Shown here piece after piece: positions 62,248 to 64,000 of a stretch of 64,000 bases of DNA. The DNA is from Streptomyces sp. NBC_00572 (lineage in GTDB: Bacteria > Actinomycetota > Actinomycetes > Streptomycetales > Streptomycetaceae): contig NZ_JAPENX010000001.1 of the NCBI RefSeq assembly GCF_026341815.1, positions 4,526,001 through 4,590,000 on the forward strand, read 5' to 3'. Below the pieces are notes generated by a model. The model saw only the letters and a program-made list of their open reading frames with translations, was not told the origin of the DNA and did not search any database. How positions within the stretch are numbered: position 1 is the stretch's first letter; each line of letters starts with the position of its first letter. Position numbers and translations under genes: made by a program.

Positions 62248-62457
62248 TCAGAACGTCTGGAGCGTCACCAGGGTGATCCGCAGACCGGCGCCCGAGGTGC
62301 CCGGCTCCGCCTCGATCCGCACCCGCTGCCCCGGCCGCAGCAGCCGCAGCCCGCCCGCCTCGAAGGCCGCCACCCCGAACTCCACGGGGGTGCCGTCGTC
62401 GAGCAGCACACTGCCGCTGCGGGTCTCGGGGTCGTACGTGAACGCGGTCGCCTGCAT
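62248..62457 (-). CDS. Small cold-shock-fold (OB) protein
   Basis: 69 aa: SGSVLLDDGTPVEFGVAAFEAGGLRLLRPGQRVRIEAE fits the cold-shock domain layout, but the RNP1 aromatics (KGFGFI) are not evident. Nucleic-acid binding is therefore uncertain. ATG 62457 lies 7 nt after TAGGCT and lacks a ribosome site; the TAG of that hexamer is also the stop codon of cofC. Confidence 0.7.
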   Translation of the reverse strand: MQATAFTYDPETRSGSVLLDDGTPVEFGVAAFEAGGLRLLRPGQRVRIEAEPGTSGAGLRITLVTLQTF

Positions 62458-62467
62458 GGACCGCAGC

Positions 62468-63124
62468 CTATCCGGCCGCCGACAGCCACCGGGCGGCCGT
62501 CCGCGGGCCGAGCCCCAGCGCCTCCGCCGCCGCCAGATCCTCACCGGTGTCCACGTCCCGGCGTACGGAATCCACCCCCGACAGCCGGATTTCCACGGCA
62601 CCCGACGACAAATGCCGGAGCCGTGACGCACCTCCGAATGCCGGTTCCAATTCCACCCCCGGGCCCGCCGAGAGGAATGTCGTACCTATTTCGGCGGCAT
62701 CCGCGAGAAAAGCCCTCGGAAATTTCCGGGCCGCGTCCAGGACCAGGGTGAGCTCCGCCGGCCGCAACGCCGGCAGGTCCGCGTTGAGCGTGGCCACGCG
62801 CGCGTACGGCCGCCGGGACCGTATGGCGCGGACCCCGTGCGCCAGCGCCGCGTTGAGCCCCGCCGCAGGGGCGTCCGGGACGGTCCGCGCTCCCAGGGCG
62901 GCGAGCGCCTCGGAGGCCGTCGGATCGTCCGTGACGACCACCACATCCCGTACCCGCGCGCAGTTCAGCACCGCACCCACGGTGTCCTCGGCGAACGCGA
63001 GCGCCAGCCGCGGGCGCAGCAGGGACCCGGCCGCCGCGGCCAGTCTGCTCTTCGCCAGGGCGAGGGGCTTCAGGGGCACGACCAGGGACCAGCCGTCGTC
63101 CGCATCCGTGTGTATGGCGTTCAT
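62468..63124 (-). CDS. cofC: 2-phospho-L-lactate guanylyltransferase (F420 biosynthesis)
   Basis: 218 aa nucleotidyltransferase fold. VVPLKPLALAKSRLA at the N-terminus, VVVTDDPTASEALAALGA, LNADLPALRPAEL (metal Asp), and GTTFLSAGPGVELEPAFG. Family CofC/FbiD makes the activated phospholactate or phosphoenolpyruvyl precursor of coenzyme F420. ATG 63124 (MNAIHTDADDG) with GGAGG 4-5 nt upstream; the longer frame is non-homologous. Divergent from the acyltransferase gene. Confidence 0.88.
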   Translation of the reverse strand: MNAIHTDADDGWSLVVPLKPLALAKSRLAAAAGSLLRPRLALAFAEDTVGAVLNCARVRDVVVVTDDPTASEALAALGARTVPDAPAAGLNAALAHGVRAIRSRRPYARVATLNADLPALRPAELTLVLDAARKFPRAFLADAAEIGTTFLSAGPGVELEPAFGGASRLRHLSSGAVEIRLSGVDSVRRDVDTGEDLAAAEALGLGPRTAARWLSAAG

Positions 63125-63251
63125 CGGCCTCCATTCTGTCCCGCCCACGCGGTCCCGCGGGGGGCCCGGGGCGTACGGTGTCACTCGACAGAGCAGGAGC
63201 ATGGGGCGACACTTGACCCCCTGCCAGCCAGTCCCGGAGAAAGGTGTACGA

Positions 63252-64000
63252 GTGCCCCGCCGCAGAATCGGCTTCTGGTACCGCCTCGCGGCGGTCATCG
63301 CCAAACCCCCCCTGGTGGTTCTGTTCAAGCGGGACTGGCGCGGTATGGAGCACATTCCGGCCGACGGCGGTTTCATCACCGCGGTCAACCACAACTCCTA
63401 CCTGGACCCGCTGTCCTACGCGCATTACCAGTACAACACCGGCCGCGTCCCGCGCCTTCTGGCCAAGGCGGGCCTCTTCAAGACCCCCTTCGTCGGCATG
63501 ATGCTCCGCGGCACGGGCCAGATCCCCGTCTACCGTGAGACGACCAACGCGCTCGACGCGTTCCGCGCCGCCGTCGACGCCATCGAACGCGGCGAGTGCG
63601 TCGCCTTCTACCCCGAGGGCACCCTGACCCGGGACCCCGACATGTGGCCCATGGCCGGCAAGACCGGTGCCGCGCGCGTCGCGCTGCTCACCCGGGCCCC
63701 CGTCATCCCGGTGGCCCAGTGGGGCGCCAACCTCGCGATGCCGCCGTACGCCAAGGAGAACAAGCTCAGCCTGTTCCCCCGCAAGACCCTGATCGTGCAG
63801 GCCGGTCCGCCCGTCGACCTCTCCCGCTTCTACGGACTCGAACCCACACCCGAGGTGCTCCGCGAGGCGACCGAGGTCATCATGGCCGCGATCACCGCGA
63901 TCCTGGAGCAGGTCCGCGGCGAACAGGCGCCCGCCGAACCGTACGACCACCGCAAGGCGCGCCTGGAGCAGCGGCGCAAGGCCGCCGAAGGGGGCACCAA
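63252..64000 (+). CDS. 1-acylglycerol-3-phosphate acyltransferase family (PlsC), 3' truncated by window edge
   Basis: At least 249 residues, running off the window. HxxxxD active site in VNHNSYLD, FYPEGTLTRDPD as the glycerophosphate-binding EGT motif, and AQWGANLAMPP further on. An N-terminal hydrophobic patch (FWYRLAAVIAKPPLVVLF) suggests membrane association. GTG 63252 (MPRRRIGFWYR) with AAGGTG upstream. Acylates lysophosphatidate in phospholipid synthesis. Confidence 0.9.
   Translation, partial: MPRRRIGFWYRLAAVIAKPPLVVLFKRDWRGMEHIPADGGFITAVNHNSYLDPLSYAHYQYNTGRVPRLLAKAGLFKTPFVGMMLRGTGQIPVYRETTNALDAFRAAVDAIERGECVAFYPEGTLTRDPDMWPMAGKTGAARVALLTRAPVIPVAQWGANLAMPPYAKENKLSLFPRKTLIVQAGPPVDLSRFYGLEPTPEVLREATEVIMAAITAILEQVRGEQAPAEPYDHRKARLEQRRKAAEGGT

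Overview
The window is a high-GC (roughly 70%) actinobacterial chromosome segment that is almost certainly Streptomyces. The evidence is the codon use (G/C at third positions), frequent GTG starts, two tandem conservon (cvn) operons, a lysine-tailed HupS, an NdgR-type IclR regulator divergent from leuCD, and the AccB/AccE pair. The gene order also matches what I remember of the conserved core around SCO5511-SCO5559 of S. coelicolor. No integrase, transposase or CRISPR array was seen. The window looks like core chromosome with local accessory insertions and losses.

Layout. 1-2.4 kb: 3' part of a membrane PAS-GGDEF-EAL protein. 2.4-8.0 kb: branched-chain amino acid genes ilvB-ilvN-ilvC behind a leader peptide/attenuator, then serA. 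8.1-11.1 kb: an autoregulated-looking tetR and two coupled DUF1266-type paralogues. 11.1-15.0 kb: proline catabolism (PucR-type regulator divergent from proline dehydrogenase and P5C dehydrogenase). 15.1-18.8 kb: accessory genes (alpha/beta hydrolase, AAC(2')-type acetyltransferase, PadR plus membrane partner, a scar of two truncated genes, a 43-codon gene). 18.9-21.3 kb: leuB and ilvE. 21.3-29.0 kb: nitrogen-related cluster (NCS1 permease, fused urease gamma/beta subunit, urease alpha, agmatine deiminase, tetR, MHS transporter). 29.0-30.9 kb: citramalate-synthase-type gene behind a second probable attenuator. 31-36.3 kb: TPM-type membrane protein, a DnaN paralogue, a serine hydrolase, YceI, a small secreted peptidase-like protein. 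36.4-40.3 kb: secreted GH101 endo-alpha-N-acetylgalactosaminidase. 40.8-42.6 kb: accB-accE. 42.8-53.4 kb: two complete conservons in tandem on the minus strand. 53.9-57.3 kb: small repeat protein, FAH-family enzyme, gltX, HAD phosphatase. 57.4-57.9 kb: five tRNAs (Gln, Glu, Glu, Gln, Glu). 58.1-61.0 kb: ndgR divergent from leuC-leuD. 61.1-64 kb: small conserved protein, hupS, cold-shock-fold protein, cofC, and the start of a PlsC-type acyltransferase.

How it works together. The backbone is branched-chain amino acid biosynthesis: ilvBNC, leuB, ilvE, cimA and leuCD, with serA nearby. Control appears layered. Leader-peptide attenuation is visible before ilvB (Ile-Leu-Val-Leu codons) and probable before cimA (Ile-Ile codons), and operator palindromes sit between ndgR and leuC. 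AccB/AccE belong to acyl-CoA carboxylase (malonyl/methylmalonyl-CoA supply).

A second theme is promoters with a TAnnnT hexamer 6-7 nt before the start codon and no Shine-Dalgarno, which predicts leaderless mRNAs for at least seven genes here. The most interesting items to follow up are the near-identical cvnD copies in the two conservons (probable gene conversion), conserved C-terminal tails on the CvnA kinases, paired operator motifs without an obvious regulator, and the urease-like locus lacking accessory genes next to agmatine deiminase.
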